DNA from: an uncultured Bacteroidia bacterium
Lineage (GTDB): Bacteria > Bacteroidota > Bacteroidia > Bacteroidales > F082
Assembly (NCBI GenBank): GCA_902774365.1
Contig: CACYHX010000005.1
Span: 62,001 to 126,000 of the forward strand
Length of the DNA stretch: 64,000 bases
Reading direction: 5' to 3'
Part shown: positions 37,039-43,926 of the stretch, in pieces
Layout of the letters: every line of letters starts with the position of its first letter
Position numbering within the stretch: position 1 is the first letter of the stretch
Made by a program: the position numbers and the translations under genes
The notes under the pieces: model-generated
What the model saw: only the letters and a program-made list of their open reading frames with translations
Database searches by the model: none
What the model was told of the DNA's origin: nothing

Positions 37039-37288
37039 GCCATGCAAGGCAAGAATGAGTATAGAACCAACGAGCAGTCCGCTTTTCCTCGTTTTTCGAT
37101 ACGGTTTACCAGAGCCATCCAGTGGAATGAGAAAGGTTGGGACGCGCTCTTTCTTTATGCCTTGCCCGTTGCGCCGCTTTGCGTCATTGCGAGGAATGAA
37201 GCAATCCAGAAAGAAAAACGAATTATTATAGTGATGATTATAACGAAGAAAAAATATCGACAAACTGAGCATTGGTCTGAAAAATGAC

Positions 37289-37297
37289 TATATTTGC
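37289..37297 (+). promoter_or_regulatory. -7 box (TATATTTGC) of the GTPase operon and its leader
   Basis: TATATTTGC fits the consensus. It is the only good box between the left 30-bp repeat promoter and the operon. Confidence 0.55.
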
Positions 37298-37600
37298 AGC
37301 GAGTTGGGGGAGAAATCCTGACTCGGCAAGGAAGGCATTCCTATAGTCCCAAACTATGAAATCGCCAATTTTAAGTTACGAGGGACGAGGACTAATGCTC
37401 ACTTATTGTTTTTGTTATCAATGTGATGCTTAAAGCATCTGATTGGGATAAAAACGAGCGTGGGGTATTTGTTTCTTCAGTTCATTTCGTAACGGGTGTT
37501 TGGCGATACCTATAGTTTGATGGACTTGACAGAATCGAGTCTCACGCTTTTCTTGTGCCATGACCAATGTATAAAGCCAGCCTTGGTGGGACTTGCAGGC
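37289..37600 (+). ncRNA. Candidate structured RNA or structured operon leader
   Basis: No gene is found between 37288 and 37616, but the strand contains nested complementary segments in correct order: GACTCG 37320-37325 with 37536-37541; AAACTAT 37351-37357 with 37512-37518; ATCGCC 37361-37366 with 37502-37507; GTTACGA 37375-37381 with 37487-37493; and a hairpin GATGCT/AGCATC at 37425-37439. A local hairpin AGGAA-ggca-TTCCT is at 37329-37342. A TATATTTGC -7 box (37289-37297) fits a start near 37304. No T-run terminator follows, so it may be the leader of the operon at 37617. The fold is read by eye, and no known RNA family is recognised. Confidence 0.55.
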
Positions 37601-37616
37601 ATAAAAAGAACATTAT

Positions 37617-37835
37617 ATGCTTTACAGAATCACAGTAAAAAACTCAAAACTCACCAGCGGCATCCGTGTTGAAAAAGGGATGTCCGTTGATGTGCCAAGC
37701 AACAGCATGAGCAACCCCGTGACAACCAACGGCGGCCAAGCAGTGGTGGATGCTTTTATGAGAATCTACGGAATTGACATCAAAAAGGCCGGTGCTTTGA
37801 GCATGGCTTATTTAGAGGTTGAGAGAATCAGATAA
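37617..37835 (+). CDS. Small DUF6140-like protein
   Basis: 72 residues, basic. The sequence LYRITVKNSKLTSGIRVEKGMSVDV followed by NPVTTNGGQAVVDAFMRIYGIDIKKAG and a C-terminal YLEV strand resembles, from memory, the DUF6140 family seen in Bacteroidota accessory regions. The function of that family is unknown. It has no signal peptide or membrane segment. It opens the six-gene accessory operon, 35 bp before the GTPase gene, and follows the structured leader. Confidence 0.7.
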   Translation: MLYRITVKNSKLTSGIRVEKGMSVDVPSNSMSNPVTTNGGQAVVDAFMRIYGIDIKKAGALSMAYLEVERIR

Positions 37836-37870
37836 AACAAACTAAGAACAAATCAAAAACGCATAATACG

Positions 37871-38464
37871 ATGAGTAAAAAAAACGACATGATTTTTATA
37901 GGCCCTCAAGCAGCGGGCAAGACAACTCTTTTCAATGTTTTGCAGGGTGATGCCGCTCCAACAAGACATGAGGCAACTGTCAGTAATGGGGAATCCACAA
38001 CGATAAAGACTTCTGCAAAAAGAAGGTTTTTCAATCTTTTACGGGGAAAGGTGTCCGTTGTTGATGCTGGAGGAAAAATGAGTGAATTTAGGCACTATAA
38101 AGAGTGGTGTAATGACGCGGAAAAGGTAATCATCGTATTCAATGGAGTTGAGCTGCTGAGAGAAATTGATGATTACAAAGAAGGCGGAGAAACTTCTTCT
38201 TTCTTAAAAATGGTCTTGTCTCAGCTTGAGGAAATTGATGCTTCCAATTTGTATTTTATTGCTACCCATGCCGACCTTTATCGTGGCGGAGGCTCTATGC
38301 AAGAAGCTATCCAACAAAAGGTTAATCGGGTCAATGAAGAGTATGTTTCATTGTTCAAAACAAAAAGGTATCCCATGATAAGCCAGATGCGTGGATGTCT
38401 TTTTGAAGTTGATGCAACTGACCCAGATTCGGTTGAAGGAGTTTTTAGTTCGATTCTTAAATAA
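37871..38464 (+). CDS. Arf/SR-beta-like small GTPase
   Basis: 197 residues. G1 P-loop GPQAAGKT is at 11-18, a switch I-like Thr segment near 32-44, G3 DAGG at 65-68, and a G4-position THAD at 132-135 in place of NKxD. The motif order and length fit a Ras-superfamily domain of the Arf / SRP-receptor-beta / Gtr type, more than bacterial Era- or Obg-like GTPases. DAGG followed by MSEFRHYKEWCNDAEKVIIVF is especially Arf-like. There is no lipidation signal or membrane segment. The altered G4 may weaken guanine specificity. The neighbours at 38482 and 38993 both end in a single transmembrane helix and may be its membrane effectors or regulators. Confidence 0.8.
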   Translation: MSKKNDMIFIGPQAAGKTTLFNVLQGDAAPTRHEATVSNGESTTIKTSAKRRFFNLLRGKVSVVDAGGKMSEFRHYKEWCNDAEKVIIVFNGVELLREIDDYKEGGETSSFLKMVLSQLEEIDASNLYFIATHADLYRGGGSMQEAIQQKVNRVNEEYVSLFKTKRYPMISQMRGCLFEVDATDPDSVEGVFSSILK

Positions 38465-38481
38465 TAATTAAAGTTGAAGCC

Positions 38482-38973
38482 ATGAAAGCAGTACTTAGTC
38501 ATCAAAATGCCAAGCCCAATGGACGAGACATTCTCGTCATAAATGGAGAGCTTAGCGAATATCGTGGAACGGAAGAGCAAGACAAGGCCCAAGACCTTAC
38601 TGTTCCTTCACAAGACATGAAATCCCAAACATTTATGTCATGGGTCTACCGTTTGGGAGGTGCCTCTTCTTCGTTACGACTTTATTACAATAAAAACAAA
38701 GGTGTTCTAATCACTTCAAATCTGATTTCAAAAGATGAAGTTGGTAGAAATATGGTGTATTCTTTCTTTTGTAATACGGTCGATAATCCCACTCGGGTTA
38801 GAAAATTGTTGGAGGATTATTGCACCGTGGCCTCCGTAAAGCCAAACGATAAAGACTGCGAGGCTGTTGAAAAGTTGTTGCGTTTTCAAAAGAGCAAAAT
38901 CAAGTGTGTTGCGGCAGCTGTCGCAGTTGTGGTGGCATTAATCCTGTTGATAAGCAAGTGTTCTAGTAATTAA
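38482..38973 (+). CDS. Tail-anchored protein of unknown function (GTPase operon)
   Basis: 163 residues. About 135 soluble residues are followed by one C-terminal hydrophobic helix (about 140-158: CVAAAVAVVVALILLI) and a very short tail ending in KCSSN. There is no signal peptide, so the bulk should be cytosolic and tail-anchored. The soluble part has a beta-rich section (SSLRLYYNKNKGVLITSNLISKDEVGRNMVYSFFCNT) and a helical C-terminal part. I recognise no family. The 17-bp gap to the GTPase and matching A+T-rich composition indicate a shared operon. Confidence 0.7.
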   Translation: MKAVLSHQNAKPNGRDILVINGELSEYRGTEEQDKAQDLTVPSQDMKSQTFMSWVYRLGGASSSLRLYYNKNKGVLITSNLISKDEVGRNMVYSFFCNTVDNPTRVRKLLEDYCTVASVKPNDKDCEAVEKLLRFQKSKIKCVAAAVAVVVALILLISKCSSN

Positions 38974-38992
38974 AATTTTAAAAACAAAAACT

Positions 38993-39901
38993 ATGAATAG
39001 ACAACAATTGAAACCTGTAGTGTGCGTCTTGAATCCTGACGACATCTATTGGGTGAGGGAGAATGGAGACACAAGGTATTCAGGCAATCTATTAACACCT
39101 TATGAGGCAAAAGACCTTGAAGAAAATCAGGATGTAGAGTTCCCTGAGATTAAGGAAAATGTTGTTTTTATGCTTGACCCGCTTGAAGGCAACAAATACA
39201 TTGTAAGAACAGAGTCAACCGATGCTGATATCGTCGAGAAACGTATCAATGCAATTGAATTGATAGTGTCTTTGCTAGGAGGTGTAAAATACAAAGCCAT
39301 CTCCGAAAGAAAAGCAAATTCTAACAAGGATACACATGTAGGAGTTGGGGTTGATGTAAAAGTTAAGGGAGATAAGGTTGGTGTAAACTCTGATACACAT
39401 GTTGACAAAAGTTCCTCAGAACTTGGGGAGAAAACAGTTACTGCTGTTGCAGAATTTAAAGGAGAATATAGTGAATCCAACTATTATTTGGCAGTTGCGA
39501 CAGCGGAACAATATGGCCTTTCTGACGATCCGGCAATAATGAGTTTGCTGAAAACACGTCATCCTGATAATCCGAATTACATCACTAGCAAGACATACAA
39601 GGTCAATACTTGTAAGGATTTAAAAGAGAACCTCAAAGTTGCTGAAGACTTGAAAGTCGGTGTGATGAAAGCTGTAAATGTTGATGTCAATGTCAATGTT
39701 GAGACTTCACGCGATGAACGATATATAGAAATTTTTGAATTTGAAGCAGAATTTGCACCTGTTGTTAAAGACCCGGAATGGAAGCGCAGACGAAGAAAGA
39801 ATAAAGAAAGCAAAGTGGGAAAATCCAACAAATGGCTCATTTGGGTCATGGGTGGTATTATTGTGGCTTTGGCTGCTGGATTGGTAATAGCTTTACTTTA
39901 A
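38993..39901 (+). CDS. Second tail-anchored protein of the GTPase operon
   Basis: 302 residues with a single C-terminal membrane helix (about 279-301: WLIWVMGGIIVALAAGLVIALL) preceded by the basic stretch KRRRRKNKESKVGKSNK. This suggests a cytosolic body with a tail anchor in the positive-inside orientation. Two alternating Val/Asp stretches (HVGVGVDVKVKGDKVGV near 119-135 and VNVDVNVNVET near 226-236) look like amphipathic beta-strands, as in pore-forming or tubular lipid-binding proteins. No family is recognised. The gene is 19 bp downstream of the other tail-anchored gene. Confidence 0.7.
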   Translation: MNRQQLKPVVCVLNPDDIYWVRENGDTRYSGNLLTPYEAKDLEENQDVEFPEIKENVVFMLDPLEGNKYIVRTESTDADIVEKRINAIELIVSLLGGVKYKAISERKANSNKDTHVGVGVDVKVKGDKVGVNSDTHVDKSSSELGEKTVTAVAEFKGEYSESNYYLAVATAEQYGLSDDPAIMSLLKTRHPDNPNYITSKTYKVNTCKDLKENLKVAEDLKVGVMKAVNVDVNVNVETSRDERYIEIFEFEAEFAPVVKDPEWKRRRRKNKESKVGKSNKWLIWVMGGIIVALAAGLVIALL

Positions 39902-39911
39902 AAGAATCAAA

Positions 39912-40082
39912 ATGCGCACAATTTGCAAAAAATGCTACAACAATAGTTACGGTAACTGCTATGAAGGCAAACCTCAGTATATGAAGGTTTATGACGAGGA
40001 TGATTGCAACGCTTTTCTTGAGAATGAAGATTGTGGTGCTTTAGATGAGGATTTAGGAATAGATCAGGATGAGCCTTGGTAA
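39912..40082 (+). CDS. Small Cys-containing acidic protein, 56 residues
   Basis: ATG 39912 to TAA 40082. It begins MRTICKKCYNNSYGNCYE; the CKKC motif and later Cys16, Cys32 and Cys41 could bind zinc. The second half is strongly acidic (VYDEDD, LDEDLGIDQDEPW). Its stop overlaps or abuts the next start (TAATATG). This gene is too short for most automatic calls; the 10-bp spacing, codon use and operon position support it. Confidence 0.5.
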   Translation: MRTICKKCYNNSYGNCYEGKPQYMKVYDEDDCNAFLENEDCGALDEDLGIDQDEPW

Positions 40083-40083
40083 T

Positions 40084-40434
40084 ATGCGCACCTCTACCCT
40101 CAACTTCACCCAACCTGCCCGTCGCGTTTATACCGCCACGAAGAAAGCCGTCCAGCAATGCGGCCAGTTCAAGCGGATTGAATGTAACGACCAGACCTTC
40201 ACCATCACGGCGAGGCATGGGATGAGTCTGTTCTCTTTTGGCGAGAACGTTACCATCTATGTGGTGGCCACAAGCACACAGGAAACAGAGGTGAGGATAG
40301 AATCGGCATCACGTATCTTCTTCAACTTCATCAATGGCGGCGCCAACAAGAAAAACGTCCAAAGCCTCGAAGACTACATCCGAAACGAGGTGTATAAGCT
40401 TTGCAGCGATGAGGAAATCAAGTTGAAACACTGA
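40084..40434 (+). CDS. Hypothetical 116-residue protein, last gene of the GTPase operon
   Basis: The start at 40084 (one base after the upstream TAA) is preferred over an ATG at 40069 that overlaps the small gene. The sequence shows TLNFTQPARRVYTATKKAVQQ, CNDQTFTITARHGMSLFSFGENVTIYVV, then VRIESASRIFFNFINGGANKKNVQSLEDYI. This pattern resembles a small alpha/beta START- or DUF1499-like lipid-binding or polyketide-cyclase-type fold, but I cannot assign a family. There is no signal or membrane segment. A hairpin TTTCCGT-ttt-ACGGAAA at 40443-40459 follows and may end the operon. Confidence 0.65.
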   Translation: MRTSTLNFTQPARRVYTATKKAVQQCGQFKRIECNDQTFTITARHGMSLFSFGENVTIYVVATSTQETEVRIESASRIFFNFINGGANKKNVQSLEDYIRNEVYKLCSDEEIKLKH

Positions 40435-40442
40435 TGATAGCC

Positions 40443-40459
40443 TTTCCGTTTTACGGAAA
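40443..40459 (+). terminator. Short perfect hairpin (possible terminator or operator)
   Basis: TTTCCGT, TTT loop, ACGGAAA. It lies directly before the -7 box at 40465 and could equally be an operator for the next gene, since no long T run follows. Confidence 0.4.
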
Positions 40460-40464
40460 ATGTG

Positions 40465-40473
40465 TATTTTTGC
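40465..40473 (+). promoter_or_regulatory. -7 box (TATTTTTGC) of the AlbA_2 gene
   Basis: TATTTTTGC lies 18 bp before the ATG at 40492. Confidence 0.65.
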
Positions 40474-40491
40474 GGTATTAAACACCTCCCC

Positions 40492-41931
40492 ATGACCATA
40501 GAGGATATTAAACGGATTATTTCAGACGATGAAACCAAGCACCTAGAGCTGAAGAAAACGACAGGTGAACTGAAAGATGGTATGCATTCCGCTTGCGCTT
40601 TCTTGAATACCGAGGGCGGTTGGCTCATTTTTGGCATTGCGCCAACTTCGCTCAAAATCGTCGGGCAAGATGTCACCGAAAGCACACGCCGCGAACTGGC
40701 GCAAGTTTTGGTGGGAATTGAACCCGCCGTCGATGTTTCCGTTGAATACGTTGATGTCCCGGACGGGAAGGGCAAACAGCTCATCGCCATGTATTTTGAC
40801 GGATGGGTAAGAGGGATGGCCCCCTACACTTATCACGGCCGTCCCTATATTCGTGTGGAAAGCACCACCAAAGTAATGCCGCGAGAAATGTTTGAAGAGC
40901 GTTTGCGCGAAAGTAAACCTGGCAAGTTCGCTTGGGATGCCCAAATAGCTGAAGGTGTTGCAATAGACGATTTGGACGAAGAGCGTATCCGTAATGCTGT
41001 TCGTCTTGGCATTGCTGGAGGCAGGGTCAATGCCTCTGCTGAAGGCGATACGGTTGAGTCGCTTCTTCGGAAGTTCAACCTGTTGAAAGACGGTCGTCCC
41101 ACCAATGCAGCCGTGATGCTATTCGCCAAAAACACGGATGACTTTCCTCAGATGCTCTTGCGTATGGCCTGTTTCGATGGCATAGATAAGAATGTTTTCA
41201 TCGACAACAAGCAGGAAAAGGGAAACTTCTTTGACTTGCTTGATGCTGGAATGGCATTTTGCTTCCGCCATCTGAGCCTGAGCGGCAAGATTATCGGACT
41301 TCGCCGTGAGGAACATTTGGAAATACCAGCCGAAGCTTTGCGCGAAGCCTTGATAAATGCGCTTTGCCATCGTCAATATGATGACCCAAGGACATCAGTT
41401 AGCCTTGCCATCTACGATGATAGGATTGAGATAATGAATCCTGGGCGATTCCCGATGGGATTGACCGAAGAGAGCATTATGGAGCCTCACGATTCATATC
41501 CAACCAATTTGAAGATCGCACAAGTGCTGTACCAAACCACCTATTCGGAGAAATGGGGGTCTGGTGTAAAGCGGATGACGGACTTGTGCAGAGAGCAGAA
41601 TCTGCCCTATCCTTGTTACCGTTTAGGGAATGGAACCGTGTGCATAGTGTTCAAAAAGGCACAAATTGAAACCGCGGATGGCCTAATAAAGGACCGAAAA
41701 GAACTTACTGAACGTCAGCGAATTATTTTGGAAATGGTAGCGCTTGATTCATCCTTATCTGCCAAAGCCATGTCGGAAAAGATGTCGGAAAAGATGTCGG
41801 AAAAGATGTCGGAAAAAGATACGGTTGATGTCAGAACTATTGAAAGAGACCTCGCTCGATTAAAAAAGATGGGTGTTTTGACTCGTGAAGGTGGACGGAA
41901 ACAGGGCCGTTGGGTTATTCTGTCAGAATAA
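40492..41931 (+). CDS. AlbA_2 (Schlafen-like) domain / RecG-related transcriptional regulator with MSEK repeats
   Basis: 479 residues. The N-terminal AlbA_2 domain (about 10-130) has the signature ETKHLELKKTTGELKDGMHSACAFLNTEGGWLIFGI. The middle has a GHKL-ATPase-like part (PAEALREALINALCHRQYDDPRTSVSLAIYDDRIEIMNPGRFP, then SEKWGSGVKRM) typical of RecG-like regulators. The C-terminus is a winged helix (TIERDLARLKKMGVLTREGGRKQGRWVI). Between the last two lie four tandem MSEK units encoded by 12-bp repeats (41769-41820). Such proteins are common in Bacteroidota accessory regions, often as regulators or phage-defence components. It has its own promoter, and ends 15 bp before the right 30-bp repeat. 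Confidence 0.85.
   Translation: MTIEDIKRIISDDETKHLELKKTTGELKDGMHSACAFLNTEGGWLIFGIAPTSLKIVGQDVTESTRRELAQVLVGIEPAVDVSVEYVDVPDGKGKQLIAMYFDGWVRGMAPYTYHGRPYIRVESTTKVMPREMFEERLRESKPGKFAWDAQIAEGVAIDDLDEERIRNAVRLGIAGGRVNASAEGDTVESLLRKFNLLKDGRPTNAAVMLFAKNTDDFPQMLLRMACFDGIDKNVFIDNKQEKGNFFDLLDAGMAFCFRHLSLSGKIIGLRREEHLEIPAEALREALINALCHRQYDDPRTSVSLAIYDDRIEIMNPGRFPMGLTEESIMEPHDSYPTNLKIAQVLYQTTYSEKWGSGVKRMTDLCREQNLPYPCYRLGNGTVCIVFKKAQIETADGLIKDRKELTERQRIILEMVALDSSLSAKAMSEKMSEKMSEKMSEKDTVDVRTIERDLARLKKMGVLTREGGRKQGRWVILSE
41769..41820 (+). repeat. In-frame 12-bp tandem repeat (ATGTCGGAAAAG)x4
   Basis: Four units encode MSEKMSEKMSEKMSEK in the linker before the winged helix; copy number changes would keep the reading frame. 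Confidence 0.9.
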
Positions 41932-41946
41932 AATTTCTATTCCTAT

Positions 41947-41976
41947 TCTTTACTATAATTCACTACATTCCATTGC
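41947..41976 (+). repeat. 30-bp direct repeat, right copy
   Basis: Identical to 36982-37011. The TTG at 41973-41975 is 19 bp before TATTTTTGC (41995-42003). Confidence 0.85.
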
Positions 41977-41994
41977 GCATCGATAGCGGCACTG

Positions 41995-42003
41995 TATTTT
42001 TGC
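41995..42003 (+). promoter_or_regulatory. -7 box (TATTTTTGC) following the right 30-bp repeat
   Basis: It matches the consensus and is 24 bp before the small ORF at 42028. Confidence 0.6.
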
Positions 42004-42027
42004 GACCGTTATCAAAATCAACGCACT

Positions 42028-42204
42028 ATGGGATGTTTCTTCTTCTTTGATTGTCTGGTTGGACTGATTATCCTCATCTGTATTCATGCTCCGTGGTGGG
42101 CCTGGACCCTCTATGCCGTCAGCGCAGTGGTAGGGTTCTTTATTTGGGCCGCGCACGAAGGCGAAAATGGCGACAAAAAGAATGGCGGGACAAAGCAGGA
42201 GTAG
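42028..42204 (+). CDS. Small membrane protein, 58 residues
   Basis: ATG 42028 to TAG 42204. It has two hydrophobic segments (CLVGLIILICIHAPWWAWT and LYAVSAVVGFFIWAA) and a polar tail (HEGENGDKKNGGTKQE). A well-placed -7 box and a coherent two-helix topology support it as a real gene. The function is unknown. The 142 bp that follow contain the AGCTGAN-type repeat at 42238-42306. Confidence 0.55.
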   Translation: MGCFFFFDCLVGLIILICIHAPWWAWTLYAVSAVVGFFIWAAHEGENGDKKNGGTKQE

Positions 42205-42237
42205 CAGTAGAACAAACGGATTTAAAGCTGTTTTTTT

Positions 42238-42306
42238 GGCTGTCAGCGGTCAGCAATCAGCCGTCAGCTACAATGCCTCCAAGCTGATAGCTGATAGCTG
42301 AAAGCC
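42238..42306. repeat. Hairpin-forming AGCTGAN heptamer repeat, copy 1
   Basis: Runs of GTCAGC/TCAGCAA on one side and AGCTGATAGCTGATAGC on the other, with GGCT/AGCC ends, form an inverted heptamer array. Relatives occur at 55568-55638 and 59684-59767. Confidence 0.8.
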
Positions 42307-42346
42307 AACAAAGTACTTGGATTATTTTAGAACAAATTATAGAGAT

Positions 42347-43012
42347 ATGACGAATAAGAAATCAAAAGTGGCTGAGTTTTTCAGCAATGTCGGGATGGGA
42401 TTAGCCTTCATCTGGATGTTGCCAGTGTTGGCTGTTGAGGGCATCCAAGAGCATTTCGAGAAGAAAAGGAAAGCCAAACAACCCAAGCCGGAACCCATCA
42501 AGTTTGTCTGCTCCGAGTGTGGCGAAACCTTTGAGGCCGACAATGTCAAAAAGGAGATGAGAAACCTTGCGTCTTCTGATGGCGATTACACCTATTCAAA
42601 GCCTCAGCCCTGCCCGAAATGCGGAGGAAAAAGGACGCGCCCGACCGAATCCGACAAGGATTTTTACCAAAGGCTTTGGGATATGGAGGAGACGGCAACG
42701 TTCATTTCGCACCTCAGCATCAACTGGGGCCCTAACGACAGCCCCGTCGACAAAGGTCAGCAGGAGTTCAAATGCACCCAATGTGGAGCCATGTTCTCCG
42801 CCATCGACATCAGGCCTCACCCTTATTCGGCCTCGTTTCCGTCAAGGTGTCCCCATTGCCAAAGCATCAGGACGCTGCCTGCCTCAGAGGAGGAATTTGC
42901 CCGTCGCTATGAAAGCATCTGGCCGGTGATGGAGCTGGCGGAGAAGGAGCGCGAAGAAAGCAAAACCGAAGAGAAATATGTCGATTTGAAGCGCATGGTC
43001 GGTGGTTTTTGA
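42347..43012 (+). CDS. Protein with two zinc-ribbon motifs
   Basis: 221 residues from the ATG at 42347 (an in-frame ATG at 42317 is possible). A short hydrophobic region (MGLAFIWMLPVLAVEGI, about 15-31) could be a membrane anchor. Two four-Cys zinc ribbons follow: CSECGETF...CPKCGGKR (about 56-98) and CTQCGAMF...CPHCQSIR (about 145-180). The C-terminal tail is charged. No enzymatic motif is present, and the role is unknown. Confidence 0.75.
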   Translation: MTNKKSKVAEFFSNVGMGLAFIWMLPVLAVEGIQEHFEKKRKAKQPKPEPIKFVCSECGETFEADNVKKEMRNLASSDGDYTYSKPQPCPKCGGKRTRPTESDKDFYQRLWDMEETATFISHLSINWGPNDSPVDKGQQEFKCTQCGAMFSAIDIRPHPYSASFPSRCPHCQSIRTLPASEEEFARRYESIWPVMELAEKEREESKTEEKYVDLKRMVGGF

Positions 43013-43054
43013 CCTTCTTTTATGGATGTTTTTCAGCCGATTCCACTTTTTGTG

Positions 43055-43063
43055 TATCTTTAC
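43055..43063 (+). promoter_or_regulatory. -7-like box (TATCTTTAC)
   Basis: One mismatch from TATCTTTGC, 22 bp before the ATG at 43085. Confidence 0.45.
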
Positions 43064-43084
43064 CGCCTCAAACCAATCAACCCT

Positions 43085-43864
43085 ATGAAAAAGCTTATCA
43101 CCAACTTACTCGCCCTTCTGGGCCTGGCCACCGCCTGCGGCCAGCAAGGTTATGAAAATGCAGGGATACCAGTAGGAATGTCCGATGATGCATACGAAGT
43201 CGACACCTTCACTACCCAGAGCGGCAAGACGGTGAAGTTTCACGCCTTGGTTCACGCCAGTATTCGCATCGAATACGACGGCAAGGAAATCCAGATTGAC
43301 CCCGTGGCGAAGTTGGGGGAGAAGACCATCAACTACGCCGCCATGCCCAAAGCGGACTATATCTTCATCACCCACGAACACCACGACCATCTTGACACCA
43401 CGGCCATTAACATGCTGACGGGCGAAAACACCCAGCTGATTACGAACCAACGCTGCGCCGAGATGCTTGGCTACGGCACCGTGATGGCCAACGGCGACAC
43501 ACTCCAAATCGCTGACGACTTTACCGTTGAGGCCGTCCCCGCCTACAACACCACCGAAGAGCATCTGCAGTTCCACCCCAAGGGAAGGGACGACGGCTTC
43601 ATCCTCACCCTCGACGGGCTGAGAATCTACATCGCCGCCGACACCGAGGACATCCATGAAATGACTGAAATCAAAGACATCGACGTTGCTTTCATGCCTT
43701 GCAACCAGCCGTACACCATGACCCCCGAACAACTCATCAACGCCGCTCGGATGGTCAAGCCGAAAGTGCTGTTCCCTTACCATTACGGCCAGACGGATGT
43801 GAGTGGCATCCCCTCACAGTTGGAAGCCGATGGGGTAGAGGTTCGGATTAGGCATTATGAATAG
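43085..43864 (+). CDS. Metallo-beta-lactamase-fold hydrolase, lipoprotein or secreted (UlaG-like)
   Basis: 259 residues from the ATG at 43085. A signal sequence ends in ATAC (Cys18), an imperfect lipobox. The metal motif HEHHDH is at 97-102 (HxHxDH), with further ligands expected at the Asp of IAADTEDIHEM and the His of FPYHYGQTD. The compact single-domain form resembles L-ascorbate-6-P lactonase-like (UlaG) and other Bacteroidota MBL hydrolases. The substrate is unknown. It is followed by a bidirectional terminator shared with tmRNA. Confidence 0.85.
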   Translation: MKKLITNLLALLGLATACGQQGYENAGIPVGMSDDAYEVDTFTTQSGKTVKFHALVHASIRIEYDGKEIQIDPVAKLGEKTINYAAMPKADYIFITHEHHDHLDTTAINMLTGENTQLITNQRCAEMLGYGTVMANGDTLQIADDFTVEAVPAYNTTEEHLQFHPKGRDDGFILTLDGLRIYIAADTEDIHEMTEIKDIDVAFMPCNQPYTMTPEQLINAARMVKPKVLFPYHYGQTDVSGIPSQLEADGVEVRIRHYE

Positions 43865-43880
43865 ACTGGAAAGGTCATAA

Positions 43881-43919
43881 AACGCAAAAACCCGCTGATT
43901 TTCAGCGGGTTTTTGCGTT
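43881..43919. terminator. Bidirectional terminator between the MBL gene and ssrA
   Basis: A perfect 18-bp stem (43881-43898 / 43902-43919) with a TTT loop, A-rich and T-rich flanks inside the stem. Confidence 0.9.
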
Positions 43920-43926
43920 CAAAAAG

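Noticed and set aside
37042..37287. 81-codon frame after the left 30-bp repeat
   Set aside because: It starts 3 bp after a -7-like box, but its second half is a dispersed GCGAGGAATGAAGCAATCC-type repeat and its composition looks non-coding. A truncated gene remnant cannot be excluded.
37300..37560. RNase P RNA
   Set aside because: An ACAGAA segment near 37530 adjoins a helix in a way reminiscent of P4, but the other universal segments (GAGGAAAGUC-type CR-I and the L15/CR-II/III elements) are missing.
40069..40083. Earlier start for the gene at 40084
   Set aside because: An ATG at 40069 overlaps the small Cys-rich gene by 14 bp; the TAATATG junction at 40080-40086 fits coupled starts better, though both are possible.
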